From NCBI GenBank assembly GCA_050014415.1, contig JBEKDJ010000133.1, forward strand, positions 1 to 24,860: a stretch of 24,860 nt of DNA, written 5' to 3'. Below, piece by piece: positions 8,656 to 16,268 of this stretch. Source of the stretch: JBEKDJ01 sp050014415. Its GTDB lineage: Bacteria; Desulfobacterota; BSN033; UBA1163. Below the pieces are notes generated by a model. It was not told the origin of the DNA. It worked only from the letters and a program-made list of their open reading frames with translations, and made no database searches. The translations under genes were made by a program, and so were the position numbers. How positions within the stretch are numbered: the stretch's first letter is position 1; each line of letters starts with the position of its first letter.

Positions 8656-9906
8656 TCAGTGTGCGCCTCTAGCTGTAAAGACAGCCCAGGGTGTTTGAAT
8701 GAGAATCTTGAGATCTAACCACAGAGACCACTCCTTCAAGTATTTCAGGTCCAAACGCGCCATCTGATCAAACGTGGTCCTACTTCTTCCTTTGATTTGC
8801 CAGAGCCCGGTGATGCCGGGTTGCACTTCCCATGCCCTGCGTTTATGCCAGATGTCGTATTGCTCATATTCGTAGGGAATAGGGGGCCTCGGCCCCACCA
8901 GGGACATCTCCCCTTTCAAGACATTGATGAATTGGGGTAGTTCATCGAGGCTTGCCTTCCTCAAGAGCTTCCCGATGGGAGTTACTCTCGGGTCATTCTC
9001 TATCTTGTAAGTAGGGGCTTGCGCTCTGTGTGCTTCTCTGAAACCGCAGTTTTTTATGAAATTCTCAACATATTTCTTATGAATATCTGGATTATTGTTG
9101 AAGTACATGGTTCTAAACTTCAAAAGAGTAAATCTCCCCCCGAGATGTCCTACCCTTTCTTGCTTGAAAAGGATGGGGCCTGGGGAGGTCAGCTTGATGG
9201 AGACAGCCACTGCAAACATGAGGGGCGAAAATAACAGTAATCCAATGATGGAACCAACAATATCTATGAGGCGTTTCCAAACGGGCAAACGGCGAACCAA
9301 TAATTCTTCCATGCCGGCACCGGTCATCAGGGGTGAATGGAATAAGGAGGGAGGCGGAGTTTCGAAACTTCCTTGAAGCAACGCACGATCTATCGGACGA
9401 GTGAGGTCGGAATGCCGGGAGTCCTTGGAATCGTCTTCCTGGTGCGCTTGCCACGGAACGGGGTAAGTGTAAACCTTAAATGACCGTGCGGAAGGGGCGT
9501 CCGGGATCTTTTGAAGGATTTCGCTCGCAAATTTCCAGGCTCCTTCCATCGAGGTGTTAATCAAGAGGACTCCTATTTCGCGCTCGCCGAACCACCCCAT
9601 TCCATCGGTTGAGCGGACCCGATGTGTTAGCACTTCGGCCAACCTCTCTAGGTTGACCAGCGGGTTCTCCTGAGATTCGACATCAAAGATCACCAGGGAG
9701 AATTTTACACCGGTCCGTTCCGTGCGAACTCGCTCTCGTTCAAGAAGGAGTCGAAATTCGTCTGCGGAATGAATTCGATTGAGGACCGCTCCCTTGGCTG
9801 GGTTGCGATGACTCTGAAGCAGATTCAAGCAATCCCAGAGTTTTTGAAAAAATATTTCTTTCATTTCAGCCGCGCTCCGCACTATCCCAGCCTCTGGTAC
9901 AACCAT
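8656..9906 (-). CDS. Initiating sugar-phosphate transferase with N-terminal degenerate GGDEF domain
   Basis: 416 residues. The C-terminal half (about 205-416) is a bacterial polyprenyl-phosphate sugar-1-phosphate transferase: KRLIDIVGS leading into one hydrophobic segment, FKQERVG, LLKFRTM at 261-267, SLDELPQ at 319-325 with the catalytic Asp-Glu pair, VGPRP at 337-341 and PGITGLWQ at 363-370. It should load the first sugar onto undecaprenyl phosphate at the inner membrane. The N-terminal half is unusual: residues 48-132 read as a GGDEF fold (DEFRLLLERERVRTERTG, FSLVIFDVE, GEREIGVLLINTS) in which GGDEF has become GEREI (107-111) and RSTD (98-101) keeps the position of the inhibitory c-di-GMP site. 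A low-complexity linker joins the two. Start may be 9906 or ATG 9864 (M15); 9906 overlaps the CpsD-like gene by 25 bp. Confidence 0.9.
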   Translation of the reverse strand: MVVPEAGIVRSAAEMKEIFFQKLWDCLNLLQSHRNPAKGAVLNRIHSADEFRLLLERERVRTERTGVKFSLVIFDVESQENPLVNLERLAEVLTHRVRSTDGMGWFGEREIGVLLINTSMEGAWKFASEILQKIPDAPSARSFKVYTYPVPWQAHQEDDSKDSRHSDLTRPIDRALLQGSFETPPPSLFHSPLMTGAGMEELLVRRLPVWKRLIDIVGSIIGLLLFSPLMFAVAVSIKLTSPGPILFKQERVGHLGGRFTLLKFRTMYFNNNPDIHKKYVENFIKNCGFREAHRAQAPTYKIENDPRVTPIGKLLRKASLDELPQFINVLKGEMSLVGPRPPIPYEYEQYDIWHKRRAWEVQPGITGLWQIKGRSRTTFDQMARLDLKYLKEWSLWLDLKILIQTPWAVFTARGAH

Positions 9907-10625
9907 CCCGGAATGTAAAAACGCCTCTCATTGAGAACGACTCCGATGACCTTTCCTTTCCCACTTTCGATTCGCTGTCTGGCATTCTGAGCGACTTCCC
10001 ATCGCGTTTTCTCAGCCTTGATCACCAGGATGACCCCATCCACCATGGGAGCGAGGGCGATCGCATCGTCAGACGCGTTGATGGGAGGAGCATCGATGAG
10101 GATCCAGTCTGCTTTGGTTCTCATTTTCTCCAGAGACAAGCCCAGGGACGGAGAAGGATGAACCGGGGAGGTCTCCGAATGGTTCTTCCCGCTCGTGATG
10201 ACCTGGAGGTTCCCGAAAGAAGTCTGTTTCATGATCTCCTCCAGGCTATATTTTTTCAGGACCAGATCGACCAGTCCCTTTTCAATCGGCAGATTGAAGG
10301 AACGATGAATCGAAGGACGGTCCAAATTCATGTCCACCAGCAACACTCTCTTTCCCCCGAACGCCATCGTGATGCCGAAATGGGTGAGGACCGTTGAATT
10401 GCCTTCCTCCCCATTGGGCCCTACAAAAACCAGGACCTTACTCTTCTTCTCCGGGTGACGACTTGAGATTCTATGTTCCATGCGATAATACTCTTCGACC
10501 ATCGGCAAAGGGATCCCTATTTTTTGAGGAATGGGATGAATCCGAGAAGGGTCGAGATCCATTGCTGCAGGTTTTTCCAGTTTTTCCTTCTCTGCCTGCA
10601 TTAATGCTTCATATGTTCTCCCCAT
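9882..10625 (-). CDS. CpsD/BY-kinase-like ATPase with altered Walker A
   Basis: 247 residues of the MinD/ParA-related fold used by bacterial tyrosine kinases that partner Wzz-type proteins. The Walker A' segment VLLVDMNLDRP (D98) and Walker B WILIDAPP (D178) are clear. The Walker A, where GEGKST is expected, reads GPNGEEGNST, so the P-loop lysine is Asn76 and the signature lysine of the MinD class is also missing. The C-terminus has only two tyrosines (RRFYIPGWLYQRLG), not the tyrosine-rich tail of autokinases. It starts 37 bp after the ATPase gene and would sit beside the separate Wzz protein at 12451-14094. I expect it to act as a partner of the chain-length protein, but kinase activity is doubtful. 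Confidence 0.87.
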   Translation of the reverse strand: MGRTYEALMQAEKEKLEKPAAMDLDPSRIHPIPQKIGIPLPMVEEYYRMEHRISSRHPEKKSKVLVFVGPNGEEGNSTVLTHFGITMAFGGKRVLLVDMNLDRPSIHRSFNLPIEKGLVDLVLKKYSLEEIMKQTSFGNLQVITSGKNHSETSPVHPSPSLGLSLEKMRTKADWILIDAPPINASDDAIALAPMVDGVILVIKAEKTRWEVAQNARQRIESGKGKVIGVVLNERRFYIPGWLYQRLG

Positions 10626-10662
10626 CTTTTTTCTCCATCCTTCAAAGTCGTTTCTCTTTTTT

Positions 10663-12318
10663 TCACACCGTCATGGGTTGGTAATAGAGCACCTTTCTTC
10701 TTTCCGCCGGAAGTCTCAATGAGATCATGGTTCTCGATCTGTTCTCGTTGACATTTAGATTCATCCTCCCCCGGTTCTTTTGAACCAGATCTTTTGCCAA
10801 GAGGAATATCAAATCGAAAACGTCCTCGCTTCGCGTGGAGGAGTGCCCGGATCGAACTCCCGATGGTTCCTCCGGTCTCTCCCCGTCGGTAAAAACGACG
10901 AGAATTTCTATGGATTCCCCATTTTCTTTCCATGAGGGGTCGTTCCGGTCCGATCCCTTGTGACTCCTGGAAGACTTCGTTATCAGCCCGACCCGTCCGT
11001 GGGGGGAGAGACGAGACAGTGCATACTGTAAGGTAGCGGCCAGAATGTATCTTAAGAATTCATCATGGACAGCAGCTTCTGGAAGGTCCTTTTCAAATCT
11101 TTTGTATGCTTTAATCTCTTTCTCTTTCAGTTGTTTCTCAAAGTGTTTGAACATCTCTTCGAGAAGGGCGTGCACGGTATTCGTTTTCTCGATCGGGGCA
11201 TTCAAATGGATATAATGGAGAAGGCTATCCAGGCCCCAGTCCATGTTTTGAATATCATTCTGGACGATTCTGCCGTAAGACTTCTTGGAATCAACCTCCT
11301 CAAATTGGTTAATCAGAAGTTGGGAGGTCGTCTTGATGGAGCCCATTGTGTCCCTAAGGGAATGAATCATCTTGGCCAGAAGGGACGATGGAAGAGAAGA
11401 GGTCTTCTCTCCTGGAATTGGCTCCCTTCGTAATTCAGGGGAAGCATCAGGAGGGAAAGGAGGAGGTTGGGATGAATTCCGGAGAGGTTGAGGGGGGTTG
11501 GGCTTTGCCAGTCGAGGGCCCCCCATGTCTCTTACCGCTTCGTAGAGGATGCTGGCATCGATTTTCTTCCGGGAAAGACCATAACCAATCAGAAGGGCAT
11601 TGTCACAAAGGATATTGATCGTCCGAGGGATCCCTTTTCCGTAATCACAGATCAAGGAGATGGATTCCGGAGTGAAAATCTGAAGACTGCTGCTTCCCAC
11701 CAATTTGAGACGATGATCGATATATTCCTGACACTCCTTACGGCTTAGGGGTCTGAGTTGACGTTTAATCTCTATTCTCTGTCTGAGCTGTCTCAAATCT
11801 GCCGCGTTGAGCTTGACGTCGAGCTCAGGCTGCCCCACCAGAATGATTTGAAGGAGTTTTGATGTGGCCGTTTCCAGATTCGAAAGCATGCGAAGACCTT
11901 CCATCACTTCTCTGGAAAGGTTTTGTGCTTCATCAATGATGATCGTCAGGTTCTCATTTCGGGATAACCCCCGGATGAGATAGTCGTAAAGTCCTCTCAG
12001 GAGAGTCGTTTCTTTCTCGTCGGGGATTGGAATCTCAAGTTCCGAGAGAATGTTCACCAATAGCTGTACGAAAGTAATATTCGTATGGAAGATGAAAACG
12101 GTTTTCACTCCCCCCTGCAATTCCTTCAGTAGGGTGAAAATCAGTGTGGTTTTGCCGGTTCCTACCTCCCCCGTGATGGCGATGAACCCTTTTCTCTCTT
12201 TGATCCCGTAGATCATCGAGGCAAGGGCTTCCCGATGATCCACTGTTTGGTAAAGAAACCTTGGGTCGGGTGTGATATTAAAAGGCTTTTCTGAAAAACC
12301 GTAGAACTGAGTATACAT
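10663..12318 (-). CDS. ExeA-type AAA ATPase fused to degenerate histidine-kinase module
   Basis: 551 residues. Residues 1-265 match the ExeA/GspA-like secretion ATPases that accompany exosortase-type polysaccharide loci: FYGFSEKPFNITPDPRFLY start, Walker A GEVGTGKT (50-57), Walker B IIIDEAQNL (126-134), GQPEL (162-166). A proline-rich linker (about 270-303) leads to a C-terminal half resembling a histidine kinase: MIHSLRDTMGSIKT places H319 at the phosphoacceptor position, and LRYILAATLQYALSRLSPHGRVGLI resembles the N-box region but without its Asn, followed by KNRGRMNLNVNENRSRTMISLRLP like the end of an ATP-binding domain. The usual family member is roughly half this length. GG-rich nucleotide boxes are missing, so kinase activity is unlikely. 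AAGGTGAGG precedes the ATG. Confidence 0.87.
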   Translation of the reverse strand: MYTQFYGFSEKPFNITPDPRFLYQTVDHREALASMIYGIKERKGFIAITGEVGTGKTTLIFTLLKELQGGVKTVFIFHTNITFVQLLVNILSELEIPIPDEKETTLLRGLYDYLIRGLSRNENLTIIIDEAQNLSREVMEGLRMLSNLETATSKLLQIILVGQPELDVKLNAADLRQLRQRIEIKRQLRPLSRKECQEYIDHRLKLVGSSSLQIFTPESISLICDYGKGIPRTINILCDNALLIGYGLSRKKIDASILYEAVRDMGGPRLAKPNPPQPLRNSSQPPPFPPDASPELRREPIPGEKTSSLPSSLLAKMIHSLRDTMGSIKTTSQLLINQFEEVDSKKSYGRIVQNDIQNMDWGLDSLLHYIHLNAPIEKTNTVHALLEEMFKHFEKQLKEKEIKAYKRFEKDLPEAAVHDEFLRYILAATLQYALSRLSPHGRVGLITKSSRSHKGSDRNDPSWKENGESIEILVVFTDGERPEEPSGVRSGHSSTRSEDVFDLIFLLAKDLVQKNRGRMNLNVNENRSRTMISLRLPAERRKVLYYQPMTV

Positions 12319-12339
12319 GCCTCACCTTAATGATCTTCT

Positions 12340-12500
12340 CTTCCCTCGTCGACCTGTTCGGCAGCACCCGGCCGCACCTTTGAAGACGGGCTAGAGCAGC
12401 ACCGCTTCCTTCGACACGCTCAGGACACCGAGTCTATCGAGGTGCAGGGTCTAGGCTGAGCCCTCGACCTGAGCTTGAGGTGAACAGCGAGCTGCGACCA
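12340..12500. repeat. Degenerate dispersed-repeat remnant at the 3' end of the chain-length gene
   Basis: The 132 bp between the ATPase start and the chain-length stop, and the last codons of the latter, contain TTCGACACGCTCAGGACACC and CTCGACCTGAGCTTGAGGTGAAC. These look like diverged copies of the small TTCGACAGGCTCAGGAC-type repeat seen in many bacterial genomes; recognition is from memory. If so, the final ten residues of the chain-length protein (SPQAQVEGSA) are repeat-encoded. Confidence 0.4.
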
Positions 12501-14094
12501 CCGGGTCAGGGAGTCGAGGGATGATTTTATCATTGCCAAGATGCGGGATGGTCGCCAAAGTCGGGAGATTCAGTCTTCTCTCGACATCCTCGGGTCTCTT
12601 GAAAGAATGGTCTATAAACCCGAAGAAGAAAGCAAGCCCAACCCCTCCCATGATTCCGAATAGAAAACCCAGGCCCAGGATGAGACTCTTTATGGGCCAG
12701 ATCGGTTTCACAGGGTAAGTCGGAGGCTGGACCACACTGATGTTGGAAATCTTTCCAATTTCCAAGGCATGGTCAATCCGGGCCTCTTCGAGCTTCTCAT
12801 GGTATTTGCGATAGCTGGCTTCTTGTATGGCCATTTCCCGCTGCACTTGTCCAAGCTGGGTCTCGCTGTTATTGATTGCCGTGAGCTCGCCGCGAGCGCT
12901 TCTCAATTGCGCTTGCATTTCTTTGAGTTTGGATTGAAGGGATGAAACCGTTGCTCTTTCTGTCAGCAGAGCCAACTGCGTCTGCTTGTAGGCTTCGTTA
13001 AGCCCTTTTGTCACCTGGGTGCGTGTTCGTTCTTCTTGGACCAGGAGGGATTGAGCCTCGGAAATCTGCCGCCGAATCTCCCGTACCGGTTCGCTTTCCT
13101 CGGTGAATCTGGAGAGAAGATCCTGCTCCTTGATCTGTAGGCCGTAAAGCCTGTCGCGCATCAGGTCTGCTCCAGCGTTCGGATGACCGGTGGTCTCCTG
13201 AACCACCTGTGTCTCCGGGAGACTTGCCAGGGTCTTCTGCAATGTCCCGACTTTGGCTTTGGAAGCGATGAGAGCGGCTTCTGTCTCTTCAACCTCCTGC
13301 TGAAGGTCGCCCATCCGTTTCAAGAAAGCACGAGACTGCTCCTCCAGGGAAGCAATGCCGGCCTTGTTTTTCAATTCCCTGAGATGATCTTCAGTCTGAA
13401 AGAGAGCACTTCTGAGGTGGTCTGTTTGATCGGTGAAGAATTCATAGGAACCTGCGGTACGGTGGACATTGATATGTTTGTCGAGATAGAAGGCGATCAG
13501 TTTCTCAATCGTCACTTGAGCCAGTTTTTGATCTTTTGCCTTGAAGGAGATCGAAATGATGTTGCTGTTTTTCAAGGCCTCAATCTCCAAATTCTTTGAT
13601 ATTCGCAGGATGGCTTTGTCACGATCACTCAACCCTTTTTCGATGAAGAAACCATCTGCTGATCTCAGCAACGATGCCTGTGGAGGACGGGTTTTGGAGC
13701 TCATCTTCAAAACCATTTCCCCGGAAAGATCCCTGAGCGCGCTATTCGACTTCAAGAAAGCCGAGGGTCCGATCGTATCGACGACATCCTCCACCAGTTC
13801 CTGACTTCTTAGAATCTCTAATTCGGATTTGATTTCGTTTTCCCGGGATTGGCCTGCAGAGACGACCGGACCTGTGGTGGCCGTCGGATCAAGCGTCACA
13901 CTCTCTCGGCCGAGGCGAACCAGGAGTTTTGCATTGGATTGATAGACTTCCGGAGAGATGAAAGTCCACAGCGTCACGGCTGACATCACAAGAAGGAAAA
14001 ACAGAATGAACTTCCACTGATGTCGGAAGAGAACGTCGCAAATGTCCCGAACGGACAGCTCAGGTTTTCTTTCTTCTCTCGACGAAAAGGGCAT
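12451..14094 (-). CDS. Wzz/GNVR-type chain-length determinant, no kinase domain
   Basis: 547 residues. A membrane segment follows the cytoplasmic N-terminus (FRHQWKFILFFLLVMSAVTLWTF, about 28-50), then a long periplasmic region with the Wzz start (YQSNAKLLVRLGRES) and extended coiled coil (about 215-430, rich in Gln, Glu, Leu, Ala). A second membrane segment lies near 475-500 (LILGLGFLFGIMGGVG) and is followed by the cytoplasmic tail FIDHSFKRPEDVERRLNLPTLATIPHL. This is a co-polymerase of the Wzc type without the C-terminal kinase; the separate CpsD-like protein would fill that role. It is the first gene after the sigma-54 promoter, with GGAGAG before ATG 14094 and a 245-nt predicted leader. 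Its last residues come from a repeat remnant. Confidence 0.92.
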   Translation of the reverse strand: MPFSSREERKPELSVRDICDVLFRHQWKFILFFLLVMSAVTLWTFISPEVYQSNAKLLVRLGRESVTLDPTATTGPVVSAGQSRENEIKSELEILRSQELVEDVVDTIGPSAFLKSNSALRDLSGEMVLKMSSKTRPPQASLLRSADGFFIEKGLSDRDKAILRISKNLEIEALKNSNIISISFKAKDQKLAQVTIEKLIAFYLDKHINVHRTAGSYEFFTDQTDHLRSALFQTEDHLRELKNKAGIASLEEQSRAFLKRMGDLQQEVEETEAALIASKAKVGTLQKTLASLPETQVVQETTGHPNAGADLMRDRLYGLQIKEQDLLSRFTEESEPVREIRRQISEAQSLLVQEERTRTQVTKGLNEAYKQTQLALLTERATVSSLQSKLKEMQAQLRSARGELTAINNSETQLGQVQREMAIQEASYRKYHEKLEEARIDHALEIGKISNISVVQPPTYPVKPIWPIKSLILGLGFLFGIMGGVGLAFFFGFIDHSFKRPEDVERRLNLPTLATIPHLGNDKIIPRLPDPVVAARCSPQAQVEGSA

Positions 14095-14349
14095 CTATTC
14101 TCTCCGCTGGCTAGAAACCATATGCTTTGATGTTAAGAAATCACCGGGAGCTAATACACAAATTGTTTAAGTGACTTCGGTTTTGGATAACGCACCCTGC
14201 TCACATTTTGTCGAACTTAGCCAAAAAAACACGCTGATGGAAATGGTCCTGTATGGATACAAATCCACCCACATACTGGCATCCCCTGTGGTGGATCCGC
14301 GCACGTAGACCGTCTTCAAGAGAAAAAAGATCGATTCAAGTTGTAAAAC

Positions 14350-14365
14350 AGCAAGATCTATACCA
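14350..14365 (-). promoter_or_regulatory. Sigma-54 promoter of the polysaccharide operon
   Basis: Minus strand reads TGGTATAGATCTTGCT. It has GG and GC at the -24 and -12 places with the exact spacing of the TGGCAYR-N4-TTGCW consensus. The predicted start is near 14339, giving a 245-nt leader before the chain-length gene. It closely resembles the promoter at 18832-18847 (both TTGGTAT, GAT, TTGCT), suggesting shared control by one of the three sigma-54 activators encoded to the right. Confidence 0.82.
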
Positions 14366-14465
14366 ATTCCTCTTTTCTCAGATATTACCATATGATTTTA
14401 GCCAGTTCCGATCCGACTCTTTATGTATGTCTGAAATACCGCGCAGGAAATGAGAAGCATTTTTT

Positions 14466-14482
14466 CCTTTTTGAGAAAAAGG
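14466..14482. promoter_or_regulatory. Inverted repeat upstream of the operon promoter
   Basis: CCTTTTT-GAG-AAAAAGG, 7-bp arms with a 3-bp centre, about 135 bp upstream of the predicted start from the sigma-54 promoter. That distance is normal for an activator binding site, but the short A/T-rich arms could also be chance. Confidence 0.4.
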
Positions 14483-14531
14483 TTTCCCTTAAAATAACCT
14501 TGAGTAGGAAAGTTAGGTTGGTATGCTGCCA

Positions 14532-14651
14532 TTTATTCACTTCGGGTCCAATACCCCGCGGCTTGCCGCGTATCCGTCATTCCGGCGAAAGCCGGAATCC
14601 AGAGAAGAAACCGACTGGATGCCGGATCAAGTCCGGCATGACGAAAGATAC
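14532..14651. repeat. 120-bp repeat, copy 2
   Basis: Identical over 120 bases to 2433-2552. It carries the three hairpins described for copy 1 and ends at the same base, but lacks the fourth and fifth hairpins found after copy 1. It lies between the operon's promoter region and the kinase gene. Confidence 0.93.
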
Positions 14652-15155
14652 GCGGGAGCAGAGACAGGAGGTTATTGATAGACGATAGGGGCTTAGGAGG
14701 GGCTTATTACGCAAGTGGGACGGAATCTGTATTGGCGCCCCTCCTGCCAATCCTCCCCTCAAGGCTTCAAGAGGCCTCTCTCTTAGATGCATACAAGGGA
14801 GATCCTCGCAAGGTTGAGGCCATGTGCCCAATCGCTCAGAGGTGAGGCCTGTGAGGACCTTCTAAGGGGCTCGGCTAGGTGGTTTGTTTCTTGGAGTGGC
14901 AGCTGAATAACTGGGGGGTGGGCAAGATGAAAACATGTATTGACTTTTTATACTTCCATGTGATTGAATAGGTCTTAATCTATTGAAAATCTTGCATCTG
15001 CCAGGAGTCTCGCTCGAGCTTGCACTCCCTTGCAGAGAGACTCATTCTCTGAAGTTGATACGAAGGCAGAACATACTTCGATGGTAGTAAATTCATTCCG
15101 TGCCTGATGACCCGAGTTGTGATCAACAGGGTTCCGTACCCAGGCAAGTAACGAC
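14652..15155. other. Gene-free stretch before the kinase gene
   Basis: About 500 bp. Candidate frames on both strands are short and look non-coding. TTGACT near 14940 followed by A/T-rich sequence could be part of a sigma-70 promoter for the kinase gene, but the -10 box is poor. The sequence at 14966-14989 (TGAATAGGTCTTAATCTATTGA) is a near-palindrome and might be an operator. No sigma-54 site with correct -12 GC was found facing the kinase. Confidence 0.4.
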
Positions 15156-16250
15156 ATGGAAGCACTGAGAAGAAGCATATTGGTCGTCGATGACGATCCT
15201 GGATTCAGGGAGATGATCACAAAATTCCTGCAAGACAAAGGATTTCAGGCTGCTTCTGCTTCAAATGGAAATAGAGCTATCGAAAACGTATTATCCGGAT
15301 TTCCTGAATTGGTTCTTCTTGATCTGAAATTGCCTGACATGACGGGTGTGGAAGTCTTGAAAAGGATCAAAGAGATAAACGAAGACATTGCCGTTGTGAT
15401 TGTCACAGGGTACGGAGGGGAACAAGTCGCCGTGGATCTTATCAAGGCCGGCGCATTGGATTACATTTCGAAACCTTTCGAATTTGAAGCTCTTTTAACT
15501 TCCATAAAAAACAGTCTAAAAATTCGTGAAGCGCAGATTGAAGATAAGAGAAATAGAAGGTTTTCTTCCCTGGAAAGATTCTTCCCCTTTCTTGCCCACG
15601 AGGTTCGGAACCCCTTGCACGCGATTGCCGGAGCGATTGCCATTATTGAGAGAAGATCGAATTCAAGTGATGAATTACTTGCTCAATCCATTCGGATCAT
15701 CCAAGAAGAGGTCCATCACCTGAATGAGTTTGTCCAGGAATGTTTGGATTTTGTTCGTCCTCCCAGAACCGGTTTTTCCGTCGAGGTGGACATCAATGAA
15801 GTGATCTCTATCGTGATACGTATTTTGTCCCATATGTTTGAGAAGACATTTGGGACTATCAAAATCGTTATGGAGACGGATCCTACCCTTCCAAGGGTTA
15901 CCGCCAATTACGAAGAGATAAAGCAGGCTTTCTTGAATATCATCAAGAATAGTCTTGAAGCCATGCCGAACGGGGGAGAATTGGTTGTCAAAACATGCTT
16001 GAGATCAGACCTCCGTCCTCGCTGCATAGAGATCAGTTTTATCGATAATGGAATTGGAATCAAGAAGGAAGATATGGCGAGTCTCTTTAACGCATTCTTC
16101 ACCACCAAACTTAGGGGGACCGGCTTGGGACTAGCTATCTGCCACCGAATTGTTATTGAACGCCATAATGGTGAGATGGGCATCAAAAGCGAAATTGGGA
16201 AAGGAACTGCCGTCACGGTGAGACTCCCTCTCGAGGAGAAAAGGGGCTGA
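15156..16250 (+). CDS. Receiver-histidine kinase (REC-HisKA-HATPase)
   Basis: 364 residues, cytoplasmic, no membrane segments. The N-terminal receiver has the acidic pocket (VVDDD, 10-14), phosphoacceptor D56 in LLDLKLP and K106 in ISKPFEF. A DHp domain follows with H148 in FLAHEVRNPLHAI. The ATP-binding domain shows the N-box (NIIKNSLEAM, N265), DNGIGI (297-302), FFTTK and GTGLGL (321-326), all intact. So this is an active-looking kinase whose own receiver probably takes input from another kinase or modulates its output. It lies 18 bp before the NtrC-type gene and is the natural partner of it. The ribosome-binding site is weak (AGGCAAG). Confidence 0.93.
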   Translation: MEALRRSILVVDDDPGFREMITKFLQDKGFQAASASNGNRAIENVLSGFPELVLLDLKLPDMTGVEVLKRIKEINEDIAVVIVTGYGGEQVAVDLIKAGALDYISKPFEFEALLTSIKNSLKIREAQIEDKRNRRFSSLERFFPFLAHEVRNPLHAIAGAIAIIERRSNSSDELLAQSIRIIQEEVHHLNEFVQECLDFVRPPRTGFSVEVDINEVISIVIRILSHMFEKTFGTIKIVMETDPTLPRVTANYEEIKQAFLNIIKNSLEAMPNGGELVVKTCLRSDLRPRCIEISFIDNGIGIKKEDMASLFNAFFTTKLRGTGLGLAICHRIVIERHNGEMGIKSEIGKGTAVTVRLPLEEKRG

Positions 16251-16268
16251 GAAAGAAAGGGTAGTTGC

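Larger units (their letters stand above)
14095..14531. other. Divergent control region, operon side
   Basis: About 437 bp with no convincing gene on either strand (a 74-codon minus frame at 14167-14391 has no family resemblance or ribosome-binding site). It holds the operon's sigma-54 promoter (14350-14365), a predicted 245-nt leader with a stem at 14263-14296 (ATCCACCCACA/TGTGGTGGAT, one bulge, 13-nt loop) and an inverted repeat at 14466-14482. I looked for a GEMM c-di-GMP riboswitch core and did not see one. Confidence 0.6.

Noticed and set aside
14095..14339. c-di-GMP (GEMM) riboswitch in the operon leader
   Set aside because: The conserved core (CACGCACAGGGCAAACC-like) is absent.
14577..14831. 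84-codon minus-strand frame
   Set aside because: Its C-terminal third is the 120-bp repeat, and the rest has no protein-like character.
14880..14895. TGGTTTGTTTCTTGGA as a sigma-54 promoter for the kinase gene
   Set aside because: Spacing is right, but the -12 GC is GG, and this pair is nearly invariant.
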